From NCBI RefSeq assembly GCF_904849725.1, contig NC_058519.1:537858316-537922315 (forward strand): 64,000 bases of DNA, given 5' to 3'. Source of the stretch: Hordeum vulgare subsp. vulgare. Its lineage: Eukaryota; Streptophyta; Magnoliopsida; Poales; Poaceae. The notes under the pieces are model-generated. The model did not search any database and had not been told where the DNA came from. It saw only the letters and a list, made by a program, of their open reading frames with translations. The stretch's first letter is position 1, and the number at the start of each line of letters is the position of its first letter. Shown here piece by piece: positions 42,931-53,929 of the stretch. The position numbers and the translations under genes are program-made.

Positions 42931-44359
42931 TGATAACCCACAAGTATAGGGGATCGCAACAGTTTTCGAGGGTAGAGTATTCAACCCAAATTTGTTGATT
43001 TGACACAAGGGGAAGCCAAAGAATATTCTCAAGTATTATCAGTTGAGTTGTCAATTCAACCACACCTGAAAGATTTAGTGTCTGCAGCAAAGTATCAGTA
43101 GCAGAGTAGTGTGATAGCAGCAGTAGCAACAGTAACCAATAGCAGCAAAGTGACAGCAGTAGCAGCAAAGTAACAACAGTAGCATCAGTGACAACAGTAG
43201 CGACAAAGTAACGTAGCAAGGACCAGTAGGAAAGACTCATAGGCATTGGATCGGTGATGGATGATTATGCCGGATGTTATTCATCATGCAACAGTTATAA
43301 CACGGAGAGATACGTAACTAGCTCCAGTTCGTCAATGTAATGTAGGCATGTATTTCGTATGTAGTCATACGTTCTTAGGGAAAAGAACTTGCATGAAATC
43401 TATTGTCCATCCCTCCCGTGGCAGCGGGGTCCTAATGGAAACTACGGGATATTAAGGTTCTCCTTTTAATAAAGAACCGGACCAACGCATTAACACTTAG
43501 TGAATACATGAACTCCTCATACTAGGGTCATCTCCGGGTGTGGTTCCGACTATCGTCACTCCGGGGTTGCCGGGTCATAACACATAGTAGGTGACTACAA
43601 CTTGCAAGATAGGATGAAGAACACACATATATTGGCGACAACATAATAGGTTTAGATCTGAAATCATGGCACTCGGGCCCTAGTGACAAGCATTAAGCAT
43701 GGCAAAGTAGTAGCAACATCAATCTCAGAACATAGTGGATACTAGGGATCAATCCCCGTCAAAACTAACTCGATTAGATGATAGATCTCATCCAACCCAT
43801 CACCGTCCAGCAAGACTACGATGAGATTACTCACGAACGGTGAAGAGCATCATGGAATTGGCGATGAAGGAAGGTTGATGATGACGATGGCGACGATCTC
43901 CCCTCTTCGGAGCCCAGAACGGACTCCAGATATGCCCTCTAGAGGAAGAATAGGAGGTGGAAGCGCCTCCGTATCGTAAAACGCGATGAACTCTTCTCCT
44001 TTATTTTTTCCGGACGAAAGGGACTAAATAGAGCTAAGATTGGAGGCGGTGGAGCAACGTGGACCCACAAGCCTGCCAGGCACGGCCGGGGGGGGGGGGG
44101 GGGGCGCCTGGTGTGCTTGTGGGCTCACAGCTCCACCCCTCCGGTTGATTCTTGCGCCAATATTTGTAATATATTCCACAAAAAATCCCCGTAAATTTCC
44201 AGGTCATTCTGAGAACTTTTATTTCTGCGCAAAAACAACACCATGGCAATTCTGCTGAAAACATCGTTAGTCCGGGTTAGTTCCATTCAAATCATGCAAA
44301 TTAGAGTCCAAAACAAGGGCAAAAGAGTTTGGAGAAGTAGATACGACGGAGACGTATCC
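42931..44359 (-). mobile_element. Athila-type LTR (LTR2)
   Basis: On minus it starts GATACGTCTCCGTCGTATC near 44358 and ends GATCCCCTATACTTGTGGG-TTATCA at 42931. It shares CGAAAACTGC, ATACTCTACCCTCG, GTTATGACCCGG and GCAGAATTGCC with LTR1 at 47156-48729. Inside are an (AGC/AGT)n-like trinucleotide stretch (about 43095-43210) and a 17-G run (44088-44104). Its upper end interrupts the CACTA ORF. Confidence 0.8.
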
Positions 44360-47113
44360 GGTATGAACTCGCGACTTGCCGGTCCCCAGCTCCGCCCAAG
44401 AGCTTGGCACGCATGTAAAAGGGGTCGACTATCACGATGTCCGGGGTCTTGTCTCTAATGATCCGCATCTCCATACTGAGCGAAAATAGCCGAATGAAGT
44501 TGTAGTGCAGCGGATAAAGGTTAAGCATACCGAAGATGACATCAAACCGCATGACGATCATACGCCCGGTGGTGCTATCGACAAAGCCCTTGCCCTCTGG
44601 CACCTTGTCCACGAAAACCGGGTATGTCACATCATTCTCGGAGAGACACCACTTCTCCATATAAAGAACAACGTCATGCAGACTCCGCATAGCACCGGTT
44701 GGAGCATTGAGTAGATTAGTCGGTAGCATCGGCCTACCCGCCACATGCAGCCTCCTCTCAATATCCTTAGATATTGGTGGCCCGTCCTGAGCACAGATCA
44801 TACTCGGTGCCGGCTGGCTCGCACCCTTGTTGTTTTTTCTTTTCCGTCCCTTCTGCTTCTTCAGCTGTAATGGGATTGAGTTCTTCTCAGAGACCACCTT
44901 CTTGAGTGTGTTGGGGCTGATAATATTTCGCACCTCGACTATTTGAGTCTCGGTGAAGGCGGCAGCTGGAGGCGTCTCCTGAGAACTGAACAAACGACGT
45001 CTGTTGAAATTGGGTTTCTGCGCGGTACCAGCTAGATCGCCATCGTCTTTTGGAGGGTTGGGTTCTTGAGAAGGAGGCCCGAACAATTCGTCACCGTACC
45101 CATGTTCGTTGATGTACTTATCAATGTTGGAAATTGTATCTCGTTGTCGTCCGGATTCTGTGCCATATGCATGTTCGGATCTGCTGACGGCGGTAGCGTT
45201 GCGGCGGTCTTGCCATGGCTTGGCGCCGGCACGACTGGTGGTGTTGTCTGTGGGTTGGTGTCCCCCGCCCCCAAACGAATCTGGCTCTTCGTGCAAAGAA
45301 TGGACCAATTTAAGGAGGCGCTGAGGGTCATAACATCATCTTCGTCGGCCCCAGCGGGTCGATACGGAGGTAACAAGTCGTCGCAGCCCCGCAGCACCCG
45401 AACCAGTTGAATCCTATACACGGTGGGTGGCATCGCATTACCGTGGAACACGCGGTTGCCTGGTTCAATGATTTTGGCCTTGGCGACATCGATCAACTCG
45501 CCATCCGCGAAGTGCAGGAGAGTGCATGGAACGTTGGCGGCGCCCTGCGAAAACATGTAGGGCGTCAGGGATGCCCAGTCAAAGGCAAGGAGATGAAGTC
45601 ATCGGCCGAGGCTTAATTTCCGTCATGGCGTCGAGCTCAACTAATGTCGAGGCACCGCCAACGGCGGGCGTGCAAGTGACGGAGGGGCCGCTTGATGCCG
45701 AGGTGCCGGTCGGCGTATTCTTCCCACACACGGGTGCATTAAGCTCCAATTACGGCACCGACGCCGGAGGCACCAGCAATGCCGCCTCCGTCGGAGACAC
45801 CGATGCCGGCGCGTTGTGCGAGTTGCTGCCCGTGAAGCTGGGAATCGGGGGCGGCCCCTGTTGGCCACCCGCAATCCACCACCGCATCCCCTCAAGCAAG
45901 GAAGGCATAATGGCGGTGATCGTCGCTCCCAGTTGGTCTCGCACTTTCTCTTGGACTATCTCCGGAATCCGTGCCACTTGTGCCTTGAGTTCTTTAACCT
46001 CGCGCTCCTGGCTTTCCGAGATGGTCTTTCTCTCCTTTCGCCCAGACTTATAGTATTCCGACCATTTCGTGGACAAGCCTTCGCTGGCCACACGACCAGC
46101 TGATGACGGCTTACTGAGCTTATCCTTGTGTTTCATTACGTTCAACACCCCATTTAAAGTGCTGTCCCAAGGGGCAGACGGGGAGCTCGGAAACCCTGCG
46201 CTAGTGCTTTCAGTTTCCTGCGGAAGGAACATGAACCATTTAGAAATTTGGCTTCATTAATTAGAATGCAACCATATGGAGCTAATTATGCGGGGGTGTA
46301 TTCCTTACCAGAACACGCTCAAGCTCCTTCACCTTCAGATCCATGGTAAGCTCCTTTTTTACCGGGTCCACCTTGTACCTGGCCCTGACATAGTTCCTGG
46401 TTTGCTTTTCATGGTATTTATCAAAGAGGGGTGGTAGGCCTTGCTCGGCACGCTTCGCGTCCTCCTTGTCCCATTTAGGTTTCGCCACTCTGTAACCGCC
46501 GGGACCGAGTTTGTGGACCCCTAAGTTCAAGCCCCGCATATCTTTCCCCCACTGACTTGATTCCGCGGATGCGTTGCTCTCGCACTTGATCTTGAACTCC
46601 AGGTAGTAAGCTTCGCTGATCGAAGGATTTGTCTCCTTGATCTTCTCATAACTATCACCTCTTAGAACCCTTCTCTTCACCGAGGCTCTCCAAGTAGCCA
46701 GGGTCGTGCTCATCTTCGTGAGGGCGGCACTGTTCACTTTATTCCCTGAGATGCGTGTGTTTGCAACGTCACCGGGGAACTTGTATCGTTCGTGCAGCTT
46801 CGTGAAGAGGAGGTTGCGCAAATTCGCTCGACCTTGATGCCTTAGTTTCTCGGTGTTGATCGAGACGGTGCTCCGAAGAATGCACCCGAGTTGTCCCTCG
46901 TACCCACCGACTAATTCTTTGGGCGCCGTTGGATGCCCACTGGAGGACAGTTCAATAAATTCCTCCGTGACGGTGCCGAGCACGTTCGGGCGCCGGTCCT
47001 TCCGTTGCTTCTTCAGTTGGCTGCCATCTGTGCGTTCGCTGCCATCATCAGTGGTGGCATCCCCGGCGGCACCATCAGTGGTGTCATCCCCGATGCCACT
47101 AGGGGTTGTGTAG
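44360..47113 (-). pseudogene. CACTA (En/Spm) transposon ORF fragment
   Basis: On minus, exon 1 runs 47113-46309: DGSERTDGSQLKKQRKDRRP, VTEEFIELSSSGHPTAPKEL, SSQWGKDMRGLNLGVHKLGP, a plant Ptta/En/Spm-type (Transposase_24) domain. A 91-bp GT-AG intron (46308-46218) follows. Exon 2 continues TKWSEYYKSGRKERKTISES and PPSLFEGM-like text, then LLHFADGELIDVAKAKIIEP at 45550-45400. A frameshift near 45135 passes to NIDKYINEHGYGDELFGPP and KVPEGKGFVDSTTGRMIVMR, RDKTPDIVIVDPFYMRAKLL (start of a Ulp1-like part), ending at QVASSYR where LTR2 cuts in. No CACTA termini are seen. Role in the parent element: transposase-associated protein. Confidence 0.8.
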
Positions 47114-47128
47114 TGATGTCAACTGTTC

Positions 47129-47155
47129 TTCCCCTTTGCAACGGCACTAGAAGAA
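47129..47155 (-). other. Athila-type primer-binding site next to LTR1
   Basis: Minus strand TTCTAGTGCCGTTGC then AAAGGGGA; the first 12 PBS bases (TGGCGCCGTTGC) match except two transitions. It lies directly beyond the lower end of LTR1 and next to the CACTA fragment. The motif ACTAGAAGAATG(C/T)TGTT is repeated 35 bp away at about 47181. Confidence 0.55.
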
Positions 47156-48729
47156 TGCTGTTAGCACTCTTCGGCAATCGAAACTAGAAGAATGTTGTTG
47201 ACGCCCACCAACACGTGGGATCGTAGCAGTTTTCGAGGGTAGAGTATTCAACCCAAATTTGTTGATTCGCACAACGGGAGGTGAGAGAATACTCTCAAGT
47301 ATTAGCAGCTGAATTTATCAGATTCAACCACACCTGAAAGATTAGTATCTGCAAACAAAGTAGTAACATCAAAGTAGCGAGTAACGGCAGTGGCAAGGAA
47401 CAACGGTAGTGATAGCAGTAGCAAGTAGCAATAGTAGCAAGCGATAATAGTAGCAACAGTAGCAGCAGAGCAAGACAAGTAACAGCAGTAGCAACAGTAG
47501 TAGCAGCAGCAGTAGGGCAAGACAAGTAACAACAGTAGCAACAATAGTAGCAACAGCAGAGCAAAACAAGTAACAACAGTAGCAACAGTAGTAGCAGTAG
47601 CAACAGTAGGACAAACTCGTAGGCAATGGGTCGGTGATTTGTTTGGATGATATTCATCATGCAACAGTTATAACACGAGAGATATGTGGCTAGCTCCCGT
47701 TCGTCAATGTGATGTAGGCATGCATTCCGTGTGTCGTCATACGTGCTTAGGGAAAAGAACCTGCATGACATCTATTGTCCACCCCTCCCGTGGCGGCGGG
47801 ATCCAAAAGGAAACTACGGGATATTAAGGTTCTCCTTTTAATAAAGAACCGGACCAACGCATTAGCACTTGGTGAACACATGAACTCCTCAAACTATGGT
47901 CATCACCGGGAGTGGTTCCGGTTATTGTCACTCCGGGGTTGCCGGATCATAACACATAGTAGGTAACTACAACTTGCAAGATCGGATCTAAAACACACAT
48001 ATATTGGTGACAACATAGTAATTTCAGATCTGAAATCATGGTACTCGGGCGCTAGTGACAAGCATTAAGCATGGCAAAGTAGTAGCAACGTCAATCTCAG
48101 AACATAGTGGATACTAGGGATCAATCCCCATAAAAAATAACTCGATTACATGATAGATCTCATCCTACTCATCACCGCCCAGCGAGCCTACAAATAGATT
48201 ACTCACGAACGACGAAGAGCTTCATGGAATTGGAGAGGGAAGAAGGTTGATGATGACGATGGCGACGATTTCCCCTCTCCGGAGCCCAAGACGGACTCCA
48301 GATCTGCCCTCGAGATGAAGAACAGGTGGTGGCGGCGGCTCCATATCGTAAACACGACGAAAACTTCTCTTTTTTATTTTTTTTGGGACGAAAGGGGACT
48401 TATAGACCTCAGGTTGGGGGCGGCAGAGCCGTGTGGGCCCCACAAGCCTACCCACCGCCACTAGGGGGTGGTGGCAGAGCGAGGGCTTGTGGCCCAATGG
48501 CCCACCCCCTTAGGTGGAACTTGGCGCAGATATGTTTTATATTTTCCAAAACTGCTCCCCGTAGATTTTAAGGACGTTTGGAGAACTTTTATTTCTGCAC
48601 AAAAATAACACCAAGGCAATTCTGCTGAAAACAGCGTCAGTCCAGGTTAGTTCCATTCAAATCATGCAAATTAGAGTCCAAAACAAGGGCAAAAGAGTTT
48701 GCAAAAGTAGATACGATGGAGACGTATAA
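47156..48729 (-). mobile_element. Athila-type LTR (LTR1)
   Basis: On minus it starts TATACGTCTCCATCGTATC near 48729 and ends between 47194 and 47156. It is colinear with LTR2 but carries a longer trinucleotide tract (47345-47615). A polypurine-type AAGCTTGGGGGAG precedes it (48731-48745). Confidence 0.78.
47345..47615. repeat. Long (AGC/AGT/AAC)n trinucleotide tract
   Basis: About 270 bp made almost wholly of AGCAGT, AGCAAC and AGTAGC triplets on +. It produces spurious Leu/Cys/Tyr-rich ORFs on minus. The matching tract in LTR2 (43095-43210) is much shorter. Confidence 0.9.
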
Positions 48730-48730
48730 A

Positions 48731-48745
48731 CTCCCCCAAGCTTAA
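48731..48745 (-). other. Polypurine tract of the Athila-like element
   Basis: Minus strand AAGCTTGGGGGAGTT directly upstream of LTR1. A second GCTTGGGGGAGTA occurs at about 50634-50650, just after the end of ORF1. Confidence 0.7.
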
Positions 48746-50633
48746 AACCTTGCTTGTCCTCAAGCAACTCAGTTGACAAACTGAGAGAGAAAGAAAAACT
48801 TTGACAAACTCTGTTTGATGTTGTTGTTGCAACTATGTCTAACTCATAACCAGAATTTGAGCAAGATCACAAGTTAACCACATAAGCAAGTGACACAAAT
48901 GTCTCACGGTAAACTAATATCAATGGCATAATCAGCTAATGAGCAAATAATAATAAGTTTCAAATACCAACACTTCAATCAAAACAAGCATGAAGCAATA
49001 TGAATAGGTGGTATCTCGCCAACTCTTTCTAAGACCGCAAAACATAAATGCTGAGCACTTTCAAAGATCAAGGGCTGACTAAACATTGTAATTCATAGCA
49101 ACGAAGATCCAGTCATAGTCATAGTCAATATCAATCAAAAGCAAAGCATAAAAATGACAGAGGTGCTCTCTAATTGGTGCTTAAATAAGAGGAGGATGAC
49201 TCAACAGGAAAATAAATAGACAGGCCCTTGGCAGAGGGAAGCATTGATTTGCAGAGGTGCCAGAGCTCAAGCTTTCAAAACAGAGATAATAATTTTGGGT
49301 GGCATGCTTTCATTGTCAACGCAATGACCAAGAGTTCTCAATATCTTCCATGCTACTCATGCTATAGGCGGTTCCCAAACAGAAAAGTAAAGTTTTAACT
49401 CCCCCACCACCAATCAATCACACTCCACAGCTAGCCGAATCCTCGGGTACCGTCCATACTAACATCAATCCGGGGGGAGTCTTGTTTTACAGTTATGTTT
49501 TCGATTTAAGCGTGGAACTGGGCATTCCAATTACCGGCCCCTTTCTCGTGAATGACAGTGAATAAACACATGTCGAGGATAACACTCCTAGCATGGAAGA
49601 TACCAATAGCCCCCTGTCACCACATGAGCGGTTCGGGCATGCAAAACAGATTATTTCTTGAAGGTTTAGAGAATGACACATGCAAAGTTACTTGGAATGG
49701 CAGGTAGATACCGCAAATAGGTAGGTATGGTGGACTCTCATGGAAATCTTTTTTGGGTTTATGGAAGTGGATGCACAAGCAGTATTCCGCTTAGTACAAG
49801 TGAAGGCTAGCAAAAGACTGGGAAGCGACCAACTAGAGAGCGACAACAGTCATCAAGATGCAATGAGTTTGACTAACATTGAATGCAAGCATGAACATGA
49901 TATAAATCACCATGAACACGAACATCATAGAGGCTATGTTGATTTTGTTTCAACTACATGCATGAACATGCGCCAAGTCAAGCCACTTGAAACATTCAAA
50001 GGAGAATACCATCCTATCATACTACATCATAGTCATCTCAAAATCTATGTTGGCATTCAAGACAAACCATTATAAGCTCTGAGCTAAATAAGCATGGCAT
50101 CAGAAACTATGATCTCTAAGTTGTCATTGCAAACATGGTTCTCTCACAACAAAGCTAAATCTGGGTCGACAAGCTAGTCATATTTACAAAAACAAAATAG
50201 ATAGAGTTCATACCAGCTTTTCAGTCTCAGTCACTTCATCATATATCATCATTGTTGCCTTTCATTTGCACGATCGAACGATGTGAACAATAATAAGCGC
50301 ATTGGACTAAGCTGAATCTGCAGGCAAACACAAAGGAGAAGACAAAGTAATATGGCTCTTTTGAAAGCTAAATAGGCAAGCATGCAAGAACCAATAAACA
50401 TTGTAACCAATATCTTCTACCTTGACACAAAGAAAAAGAAAACTATTTACACGGGAAAGCTCCCAACAAGCAAAAGAAGAAAGAAAAATCTTTTTGGGTT
50501 TTATCAAAAGGACACAAAACAAGAAAACAAGAAAACAAAAATAAACTAGCATGGATAATACAGTGGCAAAGTGTAAACAACGGCTAACAAAGTGAAAGCA
50601 TAAGCATAAATGTAAAGTCGGTGAGAACACGTA
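48746..50633 (-). other. Long non-coding internal part of the Athila-like element
   Basis: About 1.9 kb between ORF1 and the LTR with no reading frame of note, read on minus as T-rich text. With no pol between ORF1 and the LTR, the element looks non-autonomous. Confidence 0.6.
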
Positions 50634-50879
50634 CTCCCCCAAGCTTAGGCTTTTGGCCTAGCTTGGTCTACTCCCATGGATGGTCCTGGCGAAACCCAAA
50701 GTCATAATGGGTGTTATACGGGAGTGCTGCAGCCACTGCCTGAATAGCTGCCTCACAAAGTCGAGCAGCCGTGGCCTCCCTCTAATACTCCTCTGCCTCT
50801 CCTATGGTTATGTAGTATCTTTGTTTTACCTGAAAGTCAAAGAAAGCAGGGGCAGGAAGGGTAATATGGAAAACAAGCT
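50634..50879 (-). pseudogene. Athila ORF1, 3' part (split by copia B)
   Basis: Minus strand LVFHITLPAPAFFDFQVKQRY then IGEAEEY and REATAARLCEAAIQAVAAAL, with stop codons inside. It continues the protein coded at 62797-63612 on the other side of copia element B. Confidence 0.75.
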
Positions 50880-52700
50880 TGTTGGAAATATGCCCTAGAG
50901 GCAATAATAAATTAGTTATTATTATATTTCTTTGTTCATGATAATCGTTTATTATCCATGCTATAATTGTTTTGATTGGAAACACAGTGCATGTGTGGAT
51001 ACATAGACAAAACACTGTCCCTAGTAAGCCTCTAGTTGACTAGCTCGTTGATCAGAGATGGTCAAGGTTTCCTGACCATAGGCAAGTGTTGTCACTTGAT
51101 AACGGGATCACATCATTAGGAGAATCATGTGATGGACTAGACCCAAACTAATAGACGTAGCATGTTGATCGTGTCATTTTGTTGCTACTGTTTTCTGCGT
51201 GTCAAGTATTTGTTCCTATGACCATGAGATCATATAACTCACTGACACCGGAGGAATGCTTTGTGTGTATCAAACGTCGCAACGTAACTGGGTGACTATA
51301 AAGATGCTCTACAGGTATCTCCGAAGGTGTTCGTTGAGTTAGTATGGATCGAGACTGGGATTTGTCACTCCGTGTGACGGAGACGTATCTCGGGGCCCAC
51401 TCGGTAATACAACATCACACACAAGCCTTGCAAGCAATGTGACTTAGTGTAAGTTGCGGGATCTTGTATTACAGAACGAGTAAAGAGACTTGCCGGTAAA
51501 CGAGATTGAAATGGGTATGCGGATACTGACGATCGAATCTCAGGCAAGTAACATACCGAAGGACAAAGGGAATGACATACGGGATTATATGAATCCTTGG
51601 CACCGAGGTTCAAACGATAAGATCTTCGTAGAATATGTAGGATCCAATATGGGCATCCAGGTCCCGCTATTGGATATTGACCGAGGAGTCTCTCGGGTCA
51701 TGTCTACATAGTTCTCGAACCCGCAAGGTCTGCACACTTAAGGTTCGACATTGTTTTATGCGTATTTGAGTTATATGGTTGGTTACCAAATGTTGTTCGG
51801 AGTCCCGGATGAGATCACGGACGTCACGAGGGTTTCCGGAATGGTCCGGAAACGAAGATTGATATATAGGATGGCCTCATTTGGTTACCGGAAGGTTTTC
51901 GTGCATTACCGGAAAAGTTTCGGGCTCATCGGTAGTGTACTGGGAGTGCCGGGAGGGGTGCCGGGGACCATCAGGAGTGGTGTCACGCCCCAAGGGGTCT
52001 CATGGGCTATGGGAAGAGATAAACCAGCCCCTAGTGGGCTGGAATAAGTTCCCACTAAGGCCCATAAGGTTTGAGAAGGAAAAAACACAAGGTGGAAAGA
52101 GTTTCCAAGTGGGAAGGTGGAATCCTACTCCAAGTAGGATTGGAGTAGGACTCCTCCACCTCCAATTTCGGCCAAACCTTTAGGTTTTGAGGCTGCCTCC
52201 TCCCCTCCCTCCCTCCTATATATAGTGGGGTTTTAGGGCTGATTTGAGAAAACTTTTGCCACGGCAGCCTGACCACATACCTCCACGGTTTTACCTCTAG
52301 ATCGCGTTTCTTTGGAGCTCGGGCGGAGCCCTGCTGAGATTAGATCACCACCAACCTCCGGAGCGCCGTCATGCTGCCGGAGAACTCATCTACCTCTTCG
52401 TCTCTCTTGCTGGATCAAGAAGGCCGAGATCATCGTCGAGCTGTACGTGTGCTGAACGCGGAGGTGCCGTCCGCTCGGCACTAGATCGGAGCGGATCGTG
52501 GGATGGATCGCAGGACGGTTCGCGGGGCGGATCGAGGGACGTGAGGACGTTCCACTACATCAACCGCGTTTCTTAACGCTTCTGCTGTGCGATCTACAAG
52601 GGTACGTAGATCAGAAATCCCCTCTCGTAGATGGACATCACCATGATAGGTCTTCGTGCGCGTAGGAAATTTTTTGTTTCCCATGCGACGTTCCCCAACA
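50880..52700 (+). repeat. 5' LTR of copia element B
   Basis: 1821 bp, TGTTGGAAATATGCCCTAGAG to TTCCCCAACA. TATATATAGTGGGG near 52217. It holds a 12-bp tandem repeat with four units at 52493-52540. A degraded PBS TGGCATGATGAGCTAGG follows at 52702. Confidence 0.95.
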
Positions 52701-53929
52701 GTGGCATGATGAGCTAGGTTCATGCGTAGATGTAATCTCGAGTAGAACACAAAAGTTTTTGTGGGCGGTGATGTGCGTTTTGCTTCCCTCCTTAGTCTTT
52801 TCTTGATTCCGCGGTATTGTTGGATTAAAGCGGCTAGGACCGACATTACTCGTACGCTTACGAGAGACTGGTTTCATCGCTATGAGTAACTCCGTTGCTC
52901 AAAGATGACTGGCGAGTGTCGGTTTCTCCAACTTTAGTTGAATCGGATTTGACCGAGGAGGTCCTTGGATGAGGTCAAGTAGCAATTCATATATCTCCGT
53001 TGTGGTGTTTGCGTAAGTAAGATGCGATCCTACTAGATACCCATGGTCACCACGTAAAACATGCAACAACAATTAGAGGACGTCTAACTTGTTTTTGCAG
53101 GGTATGCTTGTGATGTGATATGGCCAACGATGTGATGTGATATATTGGATGTATGAGATGATCATGTTGTAATTGTTAATATCGACTTGCACTTCGATGG
53201 TACGGCAACCGGCAGGAGCCATAGGGTTGTCTTTAAACTAACGTTTGGGCTTGCAGATGCGTTTAGTATATTGCTAGGACGTAGCTTTAGTAGTAATAGC
53301 ATGAGTAGCACGACAACCCCGATGGCGACACGTTGATGGAGATCATGATGATGGAGATCATGGTGTGACGCCGGTGCTTTGGTGATGGAGATGAAGAAGC
53401 GCATGATGATGGCCATATCATGTCACTTATGAATTGCATGTGATGTTAATCCTTTATGCACCTTATCTTGCTTAGAACGACGGTAGCATTATGAGGTGAT
53501 CTCTCACTAAAATTTCAGGACGAAATTGTGTTCTCCCCGACTGTGCACCGTTGCGACAGTTCTTCGTTTCGAGACACCACATGATGATCGGGTGTGATAG
53601 ACTCAACGTTCACATACAACGGGTGCAAAACAGTTGCACACGCGGAACACTCGGGTTAAGCTTGACGAGCCTAGCATGTGCAGACATGGCCTCGGAACAC
53701 ATGAGACCGAAAGGTCGAGCATGAATCATATAGTTGATATGATTAGCATAGAGATGCTTACCACTGAAACTATTCTCAACCCACGTGATGATCGGACTTG
53801 AGATAGTGGATTTGGATCATGTACCACTCAAATGACTAGAGAGATGTACTTTTTGAGTGGGAGTTCTTAAGTAATATGATTAATTGAACTAATTGTCATG
53901 AACATAGTCTAATGGTCTTTGCGAATTAC

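Noticed and set aside
47295..47771. Leu/Cys/Tyr-rich ORFs on minus that look like membrane proteins
   Set aside because: They translate the trinucleotide repeat tract inside an LTR.
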